Positions 23,223 to 33,500 of a DNA stretch of 37,955 bases are shown here, piece after piece. Both the position numbers and the translations under genes were made by a program. Position 1 is the first letter of the stretch. Each line of letters opens with the position of its first letter. The notes under the pieces are model-generated. The model was not told the origin of the DNA. It ran no database searches and saw only the letters and a list, made by a program, of their open reading frames with translations. Source of the DNA: Streptomyces sp. AC558_RSS880 (GTDB lineage Bacteria > Actinomycetota > Actinomycetes > Streptomycetales > Streptomycetaceae); contig NZ_JAGMUJ010000034.1 in assembly GCF_019049255.1 (NCBI RefSeq), positions 1 to 37,955 of the forward strand, given 5' to 3'.

Positions 23223-23498
23223 TCAGTCAAGCAACGATCGCATTCTTGCGGCAATCTCGACCGCCGCCGCTTTAACTTGCTCCTCGTTCAGCGTGTCAGA
23301 TGGCGCCTCTCCCTCGCCTGCCCAGTAGTCGTCTGCGATCACAAACAGATCCGACGCCGCTTCATAGTGCTGCTCTGAAGCGTACTGAGAGGGGTAATAC
23401 TTATAGAGAGGCAGACATAGCGCGGAGAATTCATAGGCTGTCAGCCTGCCTTCGCCCACCGCCTCCGCAAGAATGAGGAGCGCCTCAAACTTACGCAC
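23223..23498 (-). CDS. colicin D immunity-like protein
   Basis: The 91-residue acidic protein starts at a GTG that overlaps the toxin stop codon by one base (TAGTG), so it is translationally coupled to the toxin. It reads FEALLILAEAVGEGRLTAYE, then FSALCLPLYK, EAASDLFVIADDYWAGEGE and a C-terminal helix ending ARMRSLLD. The layout of a helical G.lTA.EF start, a central acidic LF..AD.Y segment and a terminal helix is that of the Colicin_immun family, which blocks colicin D by mimicking tRNA. Length matches ImmD (about 87). The third-position GC is lower than in neighbouring genes, as in the toxin tip. Confidence 0.72.
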   Translation of the reverse strand: MRKFEALLILAEAVGEGRLTAYEFSALCLPLYKYYPSQYASEQHYEAASDLFVIADDYWAGEGEAPSDTLNEEQVKAAAVEIAARMRSLLD

Positions 23499-26400
23499 TA
23501 CTTCAACCTTCCATGCATCATGAGCCTCCAGAACTGCTGATCATTTCGATCATTCTTCCAGGCAGCCAAAAGCTTCCCCGAGTCCATATCCACAGATACA
23601 TGCTGCCCCGTCTTCATATTTACGTAATGAATGGCAGGGATTCCACGATAATCTCCGGATATTCGGACATTTCCCGGATTTTTGACGAACCGCTCCAGGG
23701 CTGCGGCATACTTCTCTCTCATACCCCTGCCCCATTTTCCGGAGATACCGAAGTCCTCAGCATGCTTAAAGTGGTGTTCAACTCGATTTCTATCGACCCA
23801 GATAGAGCCGCAGCTCGGCCCACTGTTGTGCACCAGAACCGGCGTCTCGCCTGCCAGCACATAGTACGTGTGGAGGTCGTCGACAGTGAGGTTGTACGTG
23901 CGAGCGTGCTGAGTGAAGGGCTTGTTGGCTGTGACGATGACGGTGCGGTCGTCGTCGGTGAGCAAGGTCATGCCCGACGTGAGGTCGCCGGCTGCTATCC
24001 AGCTCTGCTCTGAGGGCGACCAGAACGGGTGCTCATGTGTCGCCGTGAGCTCTTCTATACCGTCGTCGGTGGCAATGGAGAGCGTGTTGAAGTGTTTATC
24101 GTCTTCGGTGCGGATGAGGCGGGTTACCTCACGAGGGCCCAGCTCGCCGGTTTCCGGGTTTGCCGCCAGCACCTCATCGCCCAACTCCACATCTTCGATG
24201 TCCTTTGTGGAGCCGTCCGCCATGAGGACGTCAGTCCCGGCGAGGAAGCACTTATTGCATGTTTCTTTCCACGGTCCGCTCGCCGGGGGGTTTCCCTTGC
24301 CGCGAAGGCTGTACGGGGTTCCTCCGATACTTCCGACCATGGGGCCCATTGACTCGACGGATTCCGCCGAGAAGAAGCGAAGGTCAATGACGAAGTAGCT
24401 GTACAGCTCCTTGGAGCATTCGATGTACTCCTCGCAGGTAGCCGCACCGGCCAGGGCCATGAGTTCGTTGACCGGAAGATAGTTGGTCATCCGGTCAGAC
24501 TGCAGATTCGCGAGGGCTGTGGAGAACGCTTCCTCGAACTGGTCGGGTTCGGGTCCCGGTGCGGCAACGACTTCGAAGTAGGTCGGCGGCGGTGGCGTCC
24601 ATGGTGACGAATGACGTACCTGTGAGGGGCCGTATCCGACGTCGTGGTATCCGCCGATCGCGCCGCCGTACGGCTTCTTGCTGCCGGAGTTTCCGGGGCT
24701 GCCGGGGTTGCCGCCGCTGACTGCGTTGTTGACTCCCGACTTTCCAGGGATATTGCCGCAGGAACTGACGGCGTAGGTGCCACCGCAGCCTTCTTTGAGA
24801 CCGGTGGGGTCGGAGGCTGTGGCGGGGTGTTGGTTGGCGTAGCTGTAGCCGTTGAGGGACTGGGGTTGGTCGAGGCTGAGGAGGGGGTCGACGCTGATGA
24901 ACTGGCCGATGGCTGGGTCGTATTCGCGGGCGCCGATGTGGGTGAGGCCGGTGGTTTCGTCGTTGGTTTTGCCGAGGAATCCCTTGTCGTCGGGCCATGG
25001 TGTGCCGGTGGGCTTGCCGCGTTCGGCGCCGAAGGGGCTGGTGTAGCGCTTGCTGTGGGTCTGGGTGGCGTCGGCGTTGATGGCCAGGGACATCGTGCCG
25101 TGGTGGTCGCCGGCCAGGTAGGTGAGCTTGTTGCTGAGGTTTTCGTTGGAGCGGGTGGCGATGGTCTGGTCACCGGCGGTGTAGTAGCGCTGGGCCCAGG
25201 TGGTGCCGTCGGCGCGCAGGTGGAGTTCGGTGGCGCCGGCGTACAGCACCCTTTCGCCTCCGGCGGTGCTGCGGATCAGGAGTTCACCTGAGGCGTCGTA
25301 GAGGTAGTCGGTGGCTTTGCCGTTTTCGGTGAGTTTGGCGAGCTTGCCTTCTTCGGACCACGCGAGGTCTTGGATCGCCGTCGCGCCGGGGCGCTTGGTG
25401 GTGTTCCCGGTCGCGTCGGGGGTGTAGGTCTTTTCCGGGCTGGTGCAGTCGCTCTTGGTGGTGGTGCCGGTCAGGAAGTGTGGCTGATCGGGTTTGGTGT
25501 AGCAGTAGGTGGTCTTGGTGTCACCGGCGGTCTTGTGGGTGGTTTCCGTGGTGCGCTGGCCCGCCTTGTTGTAGGTGTAGCTGGTCCAGTACGGAGCCGG
25601 GCCGGACAGGCTACTGGTGCTGCGGGTGTCGGAGCACTTCTGGGAGCTGGGTGTCCAGGCTTCGATGAGGCGGCGGTGGCCGTCGTAGGCAAAGCACTGG
25701 GTCTCGGCGCTGCTGGTGCCGCCCAGTGTCGTGGGGTCGGCGATGGAGGTGACGTTGCCGGCCTGGTCGTAGGTGTAGTTGAGGTTCTGCAGCTGGTAGC
25801 CGTGGGTGTCGTCGGTGACGTAGCTGCTGATCAGGCGATCGGTGCCCAGCTCGTAGCTGTTGTTGATATAGGACTTCTTGTGGTCGTCCGTATCGGCGGT
25901 GCCCAGCGTGAGCTGGGTGGGCTGGCCGATCGGCGAGTACTCGGCGTCCAGGAGGTAGCCGGTGGAACCGCCGACCGAGGTGACCTGCCCGAGCTTGTTG
26001 TAGTCGTACTCGACGATCTCGGAGGGCAGGCCCCCCAGAGCCGGCTCCTTGGTTTGCTTGAGGGTGCCGTCAGGGTTGTAGGCGGTCTCGAACTCCAGCG
26101 TCGCCGGTGCACCGGCCTTCACGAACGGATCGCCGGTGGGGAGTTCCAGCTTGCTGACTTCCGGGCGGGACAGCGTGTCGTATGCGGTGATCGTGTTGGT
26201 GTACGCCTGGCCGTTCTTCCCGCCCACGTAGCGGGTGCTGCTGTCCGGCAGGCCCTTGAGCAGGTCGTCGTAGCTGGTGGCGGTGAGCTGGTTGGCGTCG
26301 CTCTTGGACCCGGCCCAGGTCCCGGTCGGACGGCCGAGGACGTCGTAGGCGGTCAGGATCACCTTGTCGCGGGAGTCGGTGGACTTGACGGCCCGGTCGA

Positions 26401-29400
26401 GCGCGTCGTACTCGATGGTGCTCTTGCCCTGGTCCGGGTCGACGGCTGTGATCTGGCGGCCGAAGAGGTCGTAGGTGTAGGACCACTTGGCGTCGTCCGG
26501 GCCGGTGATCTGCGTCTGCAGGCCGTCCCGGGTGTGGTGGAACTTCGTGGACGCGTAGCTGGTGCCGGGGCTGTCACCGTACTGGGGGTCGGCCGGGGCG
26601 CCACCGGCGTATTCACGGGTCTCGAGGCTACGGCCGCGGATGTCGGTGATGGTGCGGGTGGCGGTGCCACCGTCCAGGGCGGTGGTGGCGGTGGAGTCAC
26701 CGGTGTAGCTGGTGGTGGTGGACCACTTCTCGACGCCCATGACGTGCAGGGTGGTCTTGGTGGCCCGGCCGGCCCCGTCGAAGACCGTTCCGGTCTGCTT
26801 GGGTGCCTCACCATATTCGGCGCGGGTGTAGGTGCCGTTGGGGGTACTGGTGGTGTCGAAGATGTCCGCGTAGGACTCGTACGGGAGGCCACGGGTGTCG
26901 TAGCGGGTGTCGGTCAGCAGACGGCCACCCTGCGGTGTCTCCGACTGGGTCTGCAGGGGGCGCAGCAGCGAGTCGAAGATGGCGTAGCTGGTGGTGTAGG
27001 TTTCGCCGTCCTTCTTCAGGGTTGAGGAGGACACCCAGGACTGGTTCTTGTTGTCCATGTGGTAGGCGAACTTGGAGCTGGGGCTCTGGCTGGCGCTCGA
27101 GCGGTTGGGGAGCCATACGGAGGTGAGCCGGCCGAGTGCGTCGTAGGCGAGTTCGGTCTTCTTCAGGTTCGCGTCGTACGTGCGCAGCGCCTGCCCCCGG
27201 CGCGGGTCGAGGAAGCTCGTGGCCTTGTGACCCAGCGCATTGGTGGTGATGGTCTTGGTGAGCGGCCCGGCGGCGACCGGAGTGTAGTGGGTGGTGGTCG
27301 GCTGTCCGTCGGCGTCGGTCACCTTGGTGAGGCGGCCGAGAGTGTCGAAGTCCGTGGTGGCGCTGCTGGTGATCGTCTGCCAGCTCGGGCTGCTGGAGGC
27401 ATAGCCCTTGGCGCGGCCGGTCCAGGTGACCAGTCCCTTGGTCGGCTTCATCGCCTCCGACCACGTGTTCGCACCGTCATAGCCGACCGCTGTGTCCGCG
27501 AGGACATCGCCGCGGCGCTTGTCGTCGGCGGGCAGGTCGAGTGCGGTGTCGGCGGTGGAGCATTCCTTGCCGACGGTCCGGGTGCGTGAGACCAGGCTGT
27601 TGATGCCGGCATCCGGGTTGCGGGCGTACCAGGTGCGGGTGCAGGTCTCGTCACCGCCCAGGCCCTTCTGCCCGTAGTCGTCGACTTCTTTGACCATGCC
27701 CAGGTCGTCGTAGCGGTTGGTGATGACGTGGGTGCGCCAGGACTTCGACGCGGTCAGGTAGGTGCTCGCGTAGGAGGTGTTGGGACGTGTCCAGCGCGCG
27801 ATGTGAGCGGCCGCGTTGGGCACCGTCTGCGTGGCGGTGTTCTTGGAGGTGTAGTTGGTGTATGAGGTCGAGATGGGCTGGCTGCCGTTGTAGGCGACCT
27901 TCTGCAGCATCTGGCCCGCGTACTGGTCGCTGTCGGTCAGGGCGGGGAAGTCGACGTCGGTGTCCATCAGTGGCTCGACGCTGACGGTCCTGGTGGTGCC
28001 GTCCTTCTTCTTGTCCCCGTGCATGCCTTGCAGGTAGCGGGAGACTGTCTTGGAACGGGTGGTGCCCAGCGCGCCGGCGTACACGGTGACGTCGCGGTAG
28101 CCACGCCACTCGGACCAGGTCCGCTCATCCTTCGGCGTGAACGGATCATCGGCATAGTGCCATGCAGCGCCCGAGTAGTCGTAGGCGTTCTCGACCGTCT
28201 CGTTCTGCCCGGCCGGATCGGAAACTCCGACCGCGAGTACACGGTACTTGTGGAACCAGTCCACCGACGCTTCCGTGGCGCCGTTGATGTGCCAGAACTG
28301 TGGGTAGCAGGAGCGGGTGTTGGAGTCCTGCGCGGCTTCGAGGACCTCGCTGCGCTTGCACTCCGGCGCCGACAGCGTCACCGTCGTGATCGCCCCCGTC
28401 TCCGAGGTGATCGTCTCGATGCGATGGCGCTTGAGCGGCAGGATGTCATCCGTACCGTCGACCCGGTTGGGGCGCAGCTGGTAGGTGAACACCACCGGTT
28501 TGACGTCGATCGCGGTGCCGGCCTTGCCCGTCCGCTTGATCGATTTGAGGACCAGGACGTGGTCGGTGGTGTCCCCGATGTCGCCGGCGTCCTGGTATTC
28601 CTGAGTCAGAGCCCATGAGTCGACCGGGTCGTGCTTGCTGGTGGTGGCGTTCCACGAGAAGGTGTGGATGCCGGTGAGACGCTTGCGGGAGAAGAAGGTC
28701 GGGCCCGCGGCATTGCAGTCGGTGTCACCACTGGTGCAGATGCTGTCGAAGGGGACGTCGGGCCAGTGCTTGGCCGTGTCCTCGGTCAACTCAGTGCAGT
28801 CTGTGGCGGTGCAGCGTTCGGCGTACGAGAAGGTCACCTTCGCATCGGCGTCGTCCGTGAACAGTGCGCCCTTGCGCAGCCCGTACTTGATCTCGTTCAG
28901 GTAACCGCCACGGACGTAGGAGGCGTTGGCGGTAGTGGCCTTGTTCTTCGGGTAGTGGTTGGATTCCTTCGTGTACCAGTAGGTCGAGGCGTTGCCGTGG
29001 ATGTCCTCGACGTAGTCGAGGTTCCACCGCCAGGCCTGGGTCAGCGAACGATCGGCGAAGGTGCTGCCCTTGTCGTAGCCGGGCTCGCCGGAGTCGTCAC
29101 CGAAGACCGGCGTCGTCCAGGTGGAGTTGGTGCGCTGATCAGCGGCTCCCTCGAGCTTGTTCAGGCCGAACACGTACTTCGTGCCGTCCCCGGTGATGAC
29201 GGTCCAGTACTCACCGTCGCCTTCGTCCCCATTGTCCGCGCCGGTCGAGCGCTTCACCGTGGAGGCGTCATCGTTCTCCAGACGATAGGCACCGGTGGTG
29301 TTGTCCTTGATGATGCGGCTGGAACTGCCGTTCAGGATGAGACGGGCGTTGTCGTACTTCCAGCAGCGGTCGAAGACCTTGTCATGGCCGTCGTCATCGC

Positions 29401-30475
29401 AACTGCCGTAAGTACGCTCGATGTAGGACTCGGTGAAGGCGAACCCTTCACCGACCGAGGTGCCCTGGTTGTTGGTGGAGGCAGTGCGTCCGTCGATGCT
29501 GCCCGAGTCGTACGACAGGCCCAGGCTCGGTGCGGGGCCGGCCGCGGCCGGAGGCAGGGTAAGGCCGTAGTTCCAGGTGAACGAACCCGAACTGCCGCCG
29601 GCCTCCCACGACGACGACGGCGCGAGTCCGGTTGCGGAGTAGTCGCCGGTCCCCTTGGACGACTGCCCCGCTCCGGAAGCCGCCGCCGTCACTGCGAATA
29701 CGGTGACACCGGTGGGTGCGCTTTTCGAGCCAAGCTGTGTGGAGGTACCGGACTTGGTCTCGGCGAGCGGGACCTGCGCAGAGACGGTCTGCTTGACAAA
29801 ATTGTTGGCTGAGGAGAGCGGGGTCTGCTTGCGGCACTCCGTCTTTGACGGAGTCGTCAGCGCGCAGGCAGGCAGCTGCACGAGACGCAGGCGCTCCGAC
29901 CAGCCGCCACCGATCATGGATGCGAAGTCGCCGTAGTCGACGCTGACTTCCGCCGTGCCCTCGGTGTCGGCGCTGGCTGTGAAGAGCACACCGGTGATGC
30001 CGGTCTTGTGGGCTGCCTTCTGGTCGAGAACCGTGAAGTCCACGGACCCTGCGGCCGCCGACATGCTCCGGCTTTTCACCGGCTGCGCGGCAACAGGCGT
30101 TCCCGCGAGGTCCACCTTGGCCGCTTTGTTCGCGGAGAGTGTCGTGGTGGCCGTGTCGGGCTCGGGCCAGGCAGCTGTCTGCTCTTCCTTGGCCTTGCGG
30201 GCTCGCTGTTCGCCGGCCTTCTTGCCCTCGGAGACCTTCTGGCGTGCCTTCTTCGCGCCCAGGCCCTTGACTTCTTCGACCTTGCTCACGCGGGGTTTGG
30301 GCACATCAGGGCGCCCCAGGCCCTGCTCGGCAGCCATCGCGGTCGGCAGCTGACCGACTGGGGCCAGCAGCGTCAACGCCACCGCGGGCACGACGAGACG
30401 TCGCCCCCACCGCCGCACACCCCCCGCACCTCTTTTTGAGGTGCCTATGCCAAATACCATGAGTTTCGTACCCAT
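23498..30475 (-). CDS. RHS-repeat polymorphic toxin with HINT and colicin D-like tip
   Basis: The protein has 2325 residues from the ATG at 30475 (MGTKLMVFG; ATG at 30460 is an alternative). A basic signal peptide (GVRRWGRRLVVPAVALTLL) ends near PTAMAAEQ. Many YD repeats such as YDALGRLTSVWLP and YTYDLFGRQITAVDPDQG fill the middle. The RHS core YDPAIGQFISVDPLL is near 1850. Residues about 2076-2217 form a pretoxin HINT domain, from CFLAGTDVLMADGS through THEHPFW to ETPVLVHN, which would self-cleave. The last 108 residues have EHHFKHAEDFGISGK and GIPAIHYVNMKTGQHVSVDM, resembling colicin D, a tRNA-Arg anticodon nuclease. Immunity is encoded immediately downstream. The tip (23501-23824) is AT-richer than the rest, suggesting module exchange. 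Confidence 0.88.
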   Translation of the reverse strand: MGTKLMVFGIGTSKRGAGGVRRWGRRLVVPAVALTLLAPVGQLPTAMAAEQGLGRPDVPKPRVSKVEEVKGLGAKKARQKVSEGKKAGEQRARKAKEEQTAAWPEPDTATTTLSANKAAKVDLAGTPVAAQPVKSRSMSAAAGSVDFTVLDQKAAHKTGITGVLFTASADTEGTAEVSVDYGDFASMIGGGWSERLRLVQLPACALTTPSKTECRKQTPLSSANNFVKQTVSAQVPLAETKSGTSTQLGSKSAPTGVTVFAVTAAASGAGQSSKGTGDYSATGLAPSSSWEAGGSSGSFTWNYGLTLPPAAAGPAPSLGLSYDSGSIDGRTASTNNQGTSVGEGFAFTESYIERTYGSCDDDGHDKVFDRCWKYDNARLILNGSSSRIIKDNTTGAYRLENDDASTVKRSTGADNGDEGDGEYWTVITGDGTKYVFGLNKLEGAADQRTNSTWTTPVFGDDSGEPGYDKGSTFADRSLTQAWRWNLDYVEDIHGNASTYWYTKESNHYPKNKATTANASYVRGGYLNEIKYGLRKGALFTDDADAKVTFSYAERCTATDCTELTEDTAKHWPDVPFDSICTSGDTDCNAAGPTFFSRKRLTGIHTFSWNATTSKHDPVDSWALTQEYQDAGDIGDTTDHVLVLKSIKRTGKAGTAIDVKPVVFTYQLRPNRVDGTDDILPLKRHRIETITSETGAITTVTLSAPECKRSEVLEAAQDSNTRSCYPQFWHINGATEASVDWFHKYRVLAVGVSDPAGQNETVENAYDYSGAAWHYADDPFTPKDERTWSEWRGYRDVTVYAGALGTTRSKTVSRYLQGMHGDKKKDGTTRTVSVEPLMDTDVDFPALTDSDQYAGQMLQKVAYNGSQPISTSYTNYTSKNTATQTVPNAAAHIARWTRPNTSYASTYLTASKSWRTHVITNRYDDLGMVKEVDDYGQKGLGGDETCTRTWYARNPDAGINSLVSRTRTVGKECSTADTALDLPADDKRRGDVLADTAVGYDGANTWSEAMKPTKGLVTWTGRAKGYASSSPSWQTITSSATTDFDTLGRLTKVTDADGQPTTTHYTPVAAGPLTKTITTNALGHKATSFLDPRRGQALRTYDANLKKTELAYDALGRLTSVWLPNRSSASQSPSSKFAYHMDNKNQSWVSSSTLKKDGETYTTSYAIFDSLLRPLQTQSETPQGGRLLTDTRYDTRGLPYESYADIFDTTSTPNGTYTRAEYGEAPKQTGTVFDGAGRATKTTLHVMGVEKWSTTTSYTGDSTATTALDGGTATRTITDIRGRSLETREYAGGAPADPQYGDSPGTSYASTKFHHTRDGLQTQITGPDDAKWSYTYDLFGRQITAVDPDQGKSTIEYDALDRAVKSTDSRDKVILTAYDVLGRPTGTWAGSKSDANQLTATSYDDLLKGLPDSSTRYVGGKNGQAYTNTITAYDTLSRPEVSKLELPTGDPFVKAGAPATLEFETAYNPDGTLKQTKEPALGGLPSEIVEYDYNKLGQVTSVGGSTGYLLDAEYSPIGQPTQLTLGTADTDDHKKSYINNSYELGTDRLISSYVTDDTHGYQLQNLNYTYDQAGNVTSIADPTTLGGTSSAETQCFAYDGHRRLIEAWTPSSQKCSDTRSTSSLSGPAPYWTSYTYNKAGQRTTETTHKTAGDTKTTYCYTKPDQPHFLTGTTTKSDCTSPEKTYTPDATGNTTKRPGATAIQDLAWSEEGKLAKLTENGKATDYLYDASGELLIRSTAGGERVLYAGATELHLRADGTTWAQRYYTAGDQTIATRSNENLSNKLTYLAGDHHGTMSLAINADATQTHSKRYTSPFGAERGKPTGTPWPDDKGFLGKTNDETTGLTHIGAREYDPAIGQFISVDPLLSLDQPQSLNGYSYANQHPATASDPTGLKEGCGGTYAVSSCGNIPGKSGVNNAVSGGNPGSPGNSGSKKPYGGAIGGYHDVGYGPSQVRHSSPWTPPPPTYFEVVAAPGPEPDQFEEAFSTALANLQSDRMTNYLPVNELMALAGAATCEEYIECSKELYSYFVIDLRFFSAESVESMGPMVGSIGGTPYSLRGKGNPPASGPWKETCNKCFLAGTDVLMADGSTKDIEDVELGDEVLAANPETGELGPREVTRLIRTEDDKHFNTLSIATDDGIEELTATHEHPFWSPSEQSWIAAGDLTSGMTLLTDDDRTVIVTANKPFTQHARTYNLTVDDLHTYYVLAGETPVLVHNSGPSCGSIWVDRNRVEHHFKHAEDFGISGKWGRGMREKYAAALERFVKNPGNVRISGDYRGIPAIHYVNMKTGQHVSVDMDSGKLLAAWKNDRNDQQFWRLMMHGRLK

Positions 30476-30540
30476 CCGGTTCACGAAAATTGGAAGATCA
30501 ATCAAGTTACGGAGACGGCCGGAGAATCCGGCCGCGCGGC

Positions 30541-30569
30541 GGTTGGGCAGCCCCTGAGGCTGCCCAACC
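30541..30569. terminator. 12-bp hairpin between the LamG and RHS genes
   Basis: GGTTGGGCAGCC (30541-30552) pairs perfectly with 30558-30569 around CCTGA. It lies 12 bp after the LamG stop and about 66 bp before the RHS start, without a T tract. It may end or attenuate transcription between the two genes, so they might not form a simple operon. Confidence 0.6.
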
Positions 30570-30581
30570 ACTCACTGCAGG

Positions 30582-33500
30582 TCAGTCGCCCACCGTGACC
30601 TCGATCTGCTCGGCACTGACCATCGCGCCGGCCCACAGGCGCACATCGGAGATCCGAGCGGGCAGGAAGTGCTTCCAGCCACCGCTCGCGTATGCCTTGC
30701 CGAGGGCGAAATCACCACTGCCGATCTGCGCCGTGTACGCCTTGGCGTCACCGTTCTGGCTGTAGCCGATGTAGAGGCTGATCGTGCCGTCCACCGAATC
30801 GTGCACGCCGGTCAGCCGCGCGCCGCTGTCCACACTCGCGGTCTCTTCGGAGGTGACGGAGGAAAACGTGCCGTCGGACTCGAGACGACCGAAGTGCCAC
30901 TTGCCCTCCGGCACTGTGATCTCCTCCATGGTCTCCTCGTCCAGCACTGTCTTCTTGCCGGTGAGCTCGAACCACAGGCCCCATGCGGAACCGTCCGCGG
31001 TGCGCTGGCCCGCGACCTGCCCGATGTAGCCGATGTCCTTGGTCAGCAGCTTCGCTCCGTCCAGGGTCACGCCAGTGGTCACCGTGAATGAGCTGCTGCC
31101 GTCGACTACAGGGCCTGCGGTCGTGGCGGCGTCATCGACGCCGTCGAGGACGATCTCCTCATCGGTGACTGCAGCGCCTCCGGCCAGAGTGAGGCTCTTG
31201 CCGTAGGAGGAGACAGTGTCCTTGATCGTGGTGCCGTCGACGCCGCGGGTGGGGTTCCAGTCCGCGATCAGTTCCACTCCGGCGAACTGCTCCGAGACCA
31301 GCAGCTTGGCGTCCTTGGCGATCTCCTCCGGCGTGAGTGCGCGCTGCCAGACCGTGACCTCGTCCACCACGCCATCGAAGTAGTCGATGTAGTTACCGCT
31401 CCACTTCGCCCTGCCGATCTGCAGGCCGCCCGTGGCCGACCAGGGCGCACCGGCATCCACCTCGGACTGGAGCACTCCGTTGACGTAGAGGCGGACCTTG
31501 TTGTTGTCGGCGTCGAAGCTCGCCGTCAGGTGCGTCCAGACACCGGTGGGGCTGGTCTGCTTGGCACGTGCCTTGTTCCAGGTGTAGGTACCGTCCTTCT
31601 CGGTCAGCACCCGCAGGCTCCAGTCCTTGATCCCGTCTGCGCCGTAAGAGACGTAGAACGGGCTGCTGTTGCCGCCGTCCTGGCTCAGCACGGTTTTGGT
31701 GCCCGTGGTGCCCGGCGTGACCCGCGCCCAAGCAGAGATGGTGTACGAGGACCGGGTCTCCACTGCGGGGCCGCTGGTCGCCGCATAGCCGCCGGTACCA
31801 TCCAGCTTCAAACCCTTGTCGTCGACCGGAGTCGCCAACGGCTGTCCCTGCGCGTCATGGGTGATCAGACCGCGCCGCCCGTAGTTGGGCCGGCTCGCAC
31901 CGGCGCTCAGGGTCGCATCGTCCTTGCCGTCGTCGGTGGCGGCGTCGATTGCAACGCCAGCGGCCTCGTTGAAGTGGTAGCGCGCGATCGGCCCCGCTCC
32001 GGCGGCGACCAGGAAGTCGACCGTGCTCCAGGCTCCGTAGCGGCCGACGTTGTCCTTCGCCCGGGCCCACAGCGTGTATGTGCCCGCCTGCGTCACGGGC
32101 TCGCTGGCCGACGACCCGTCGGCCGTCGGCCAGGTCGTCATACCTGACATCGTGTACTGATACGACACCACGACACCGGTGTCACCCGTGGCAGGTGCGA
32201 ACCTGAAGGTGGCCTTCTGCCCTGGGCCGCCCAGCGCCTGGCAGTCGTTGGGCAGGCACTCCTTGTACGGACTGCCGATGGTGATCTTCGGTGCCTTCGG
32301 GGCGGTCGGGTCGACCTTGAAATAGCAGAAACCGGTGGTGGAGCCGTTCGACGGACTCGACAGGTGACTCTTGTAACCGTTGTAGAACGACTGTGTCCAC
32401 GCCCGATAGCGGTATACGGGGCCCTCAGCGAGGGTGGACCAGGTGATGGTCTGCTTCTTCTCGTCCCCCGCATATCCCGTCGAGGGCCGCGAGTCATTCG
32501 TGCCAGCGTTGGTGTCCGCCCACGTGCCATCGGTGTTCTTGCGGTCGACGTCGAAGGCGATCCGCAGCTGCGCGTCCTCCTCACCGCCCGCCTTGGTCTG
32601 CGTCGTCGCCGTCAGCGCCGGCGTCGGGTCGGAGGCGATCGTCGGGTTCGACTCGTTGGTCGAGCACACCGTGCCCGAACCGGTCACGAGCCCGATTTTA
32701 CTCGGCTTGTCCGGGATACCCACGAAGGAGACCTCGAGGACGGCATCGTTCTTGAACCGCTTCCATGCCGCGGTGTCCGACTCGTCGTGCGCCCGGATCT
32801 CCAGCGTGAGCCGGGAGAACTTGCCCGCCGCGAAGTTCCTCACGGTAGGAGTGAGGTTCTCGTTCGTCTCCTCCGGGTTGTCGTTGAACTCGATCGCCGC
32901 ATCCGGCAACCCTGGGCTGCACAAGTCGCCCCGGCCCGCCGAGACATGCCGATCACCCATCAAGTCCAATTCCTTGGGACGCGAGGACCAGGTGGTGGAG
33001 GAGGAGATGTTGTTGGTGCGGACCAGGTCCACCCAGCGCGGATCGCACTGGAACGCCCACGGCTCGGTGACCCGGAACGTCGCGTCCAGGACGTGCTTGC
33101 CCTTCAGACTCGCGGGCGAGAACTCGAAGTACAGCTTCTGCACATAGCCCGGACCGCAGTAGTAGCCGTTCCAGGTACCGCACTTGCCAGCACCCTTGCC
33201 CCAGCCATCGTCGCCATTGCCCCAGCCGTAGGACTCATAGCCGTCCGACCGCAGCAGAGTCCGCTCCGACTCACCCCACGTCACCGACGGGTCGATGAAC
33301 AGCGGAAACACCGAAGCGTCCCTCTCGGCAAGGAGCTCAGGGTCGGGGATGATCGACAGGGATTCCTTGCCGACCTCCACGTCCATCGTCGCCACCTGAT
33401 CACCCTGCCCCGGCTCCACACCGGACCCGGAAGAGACCGACTCGGCCGACTCGGCCAGGTCGGACGGGGCAGACGGGGCAGACGGGGCCGAGTCGGCCAG

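Noticed and set aside
25370..27025. 551-aa plus-strand frame rich in Gly and Val opposite the RHS gene
   Set aside because: It is a shadow of the repetitive RHS coding sequence; composition is unlike a real protein.
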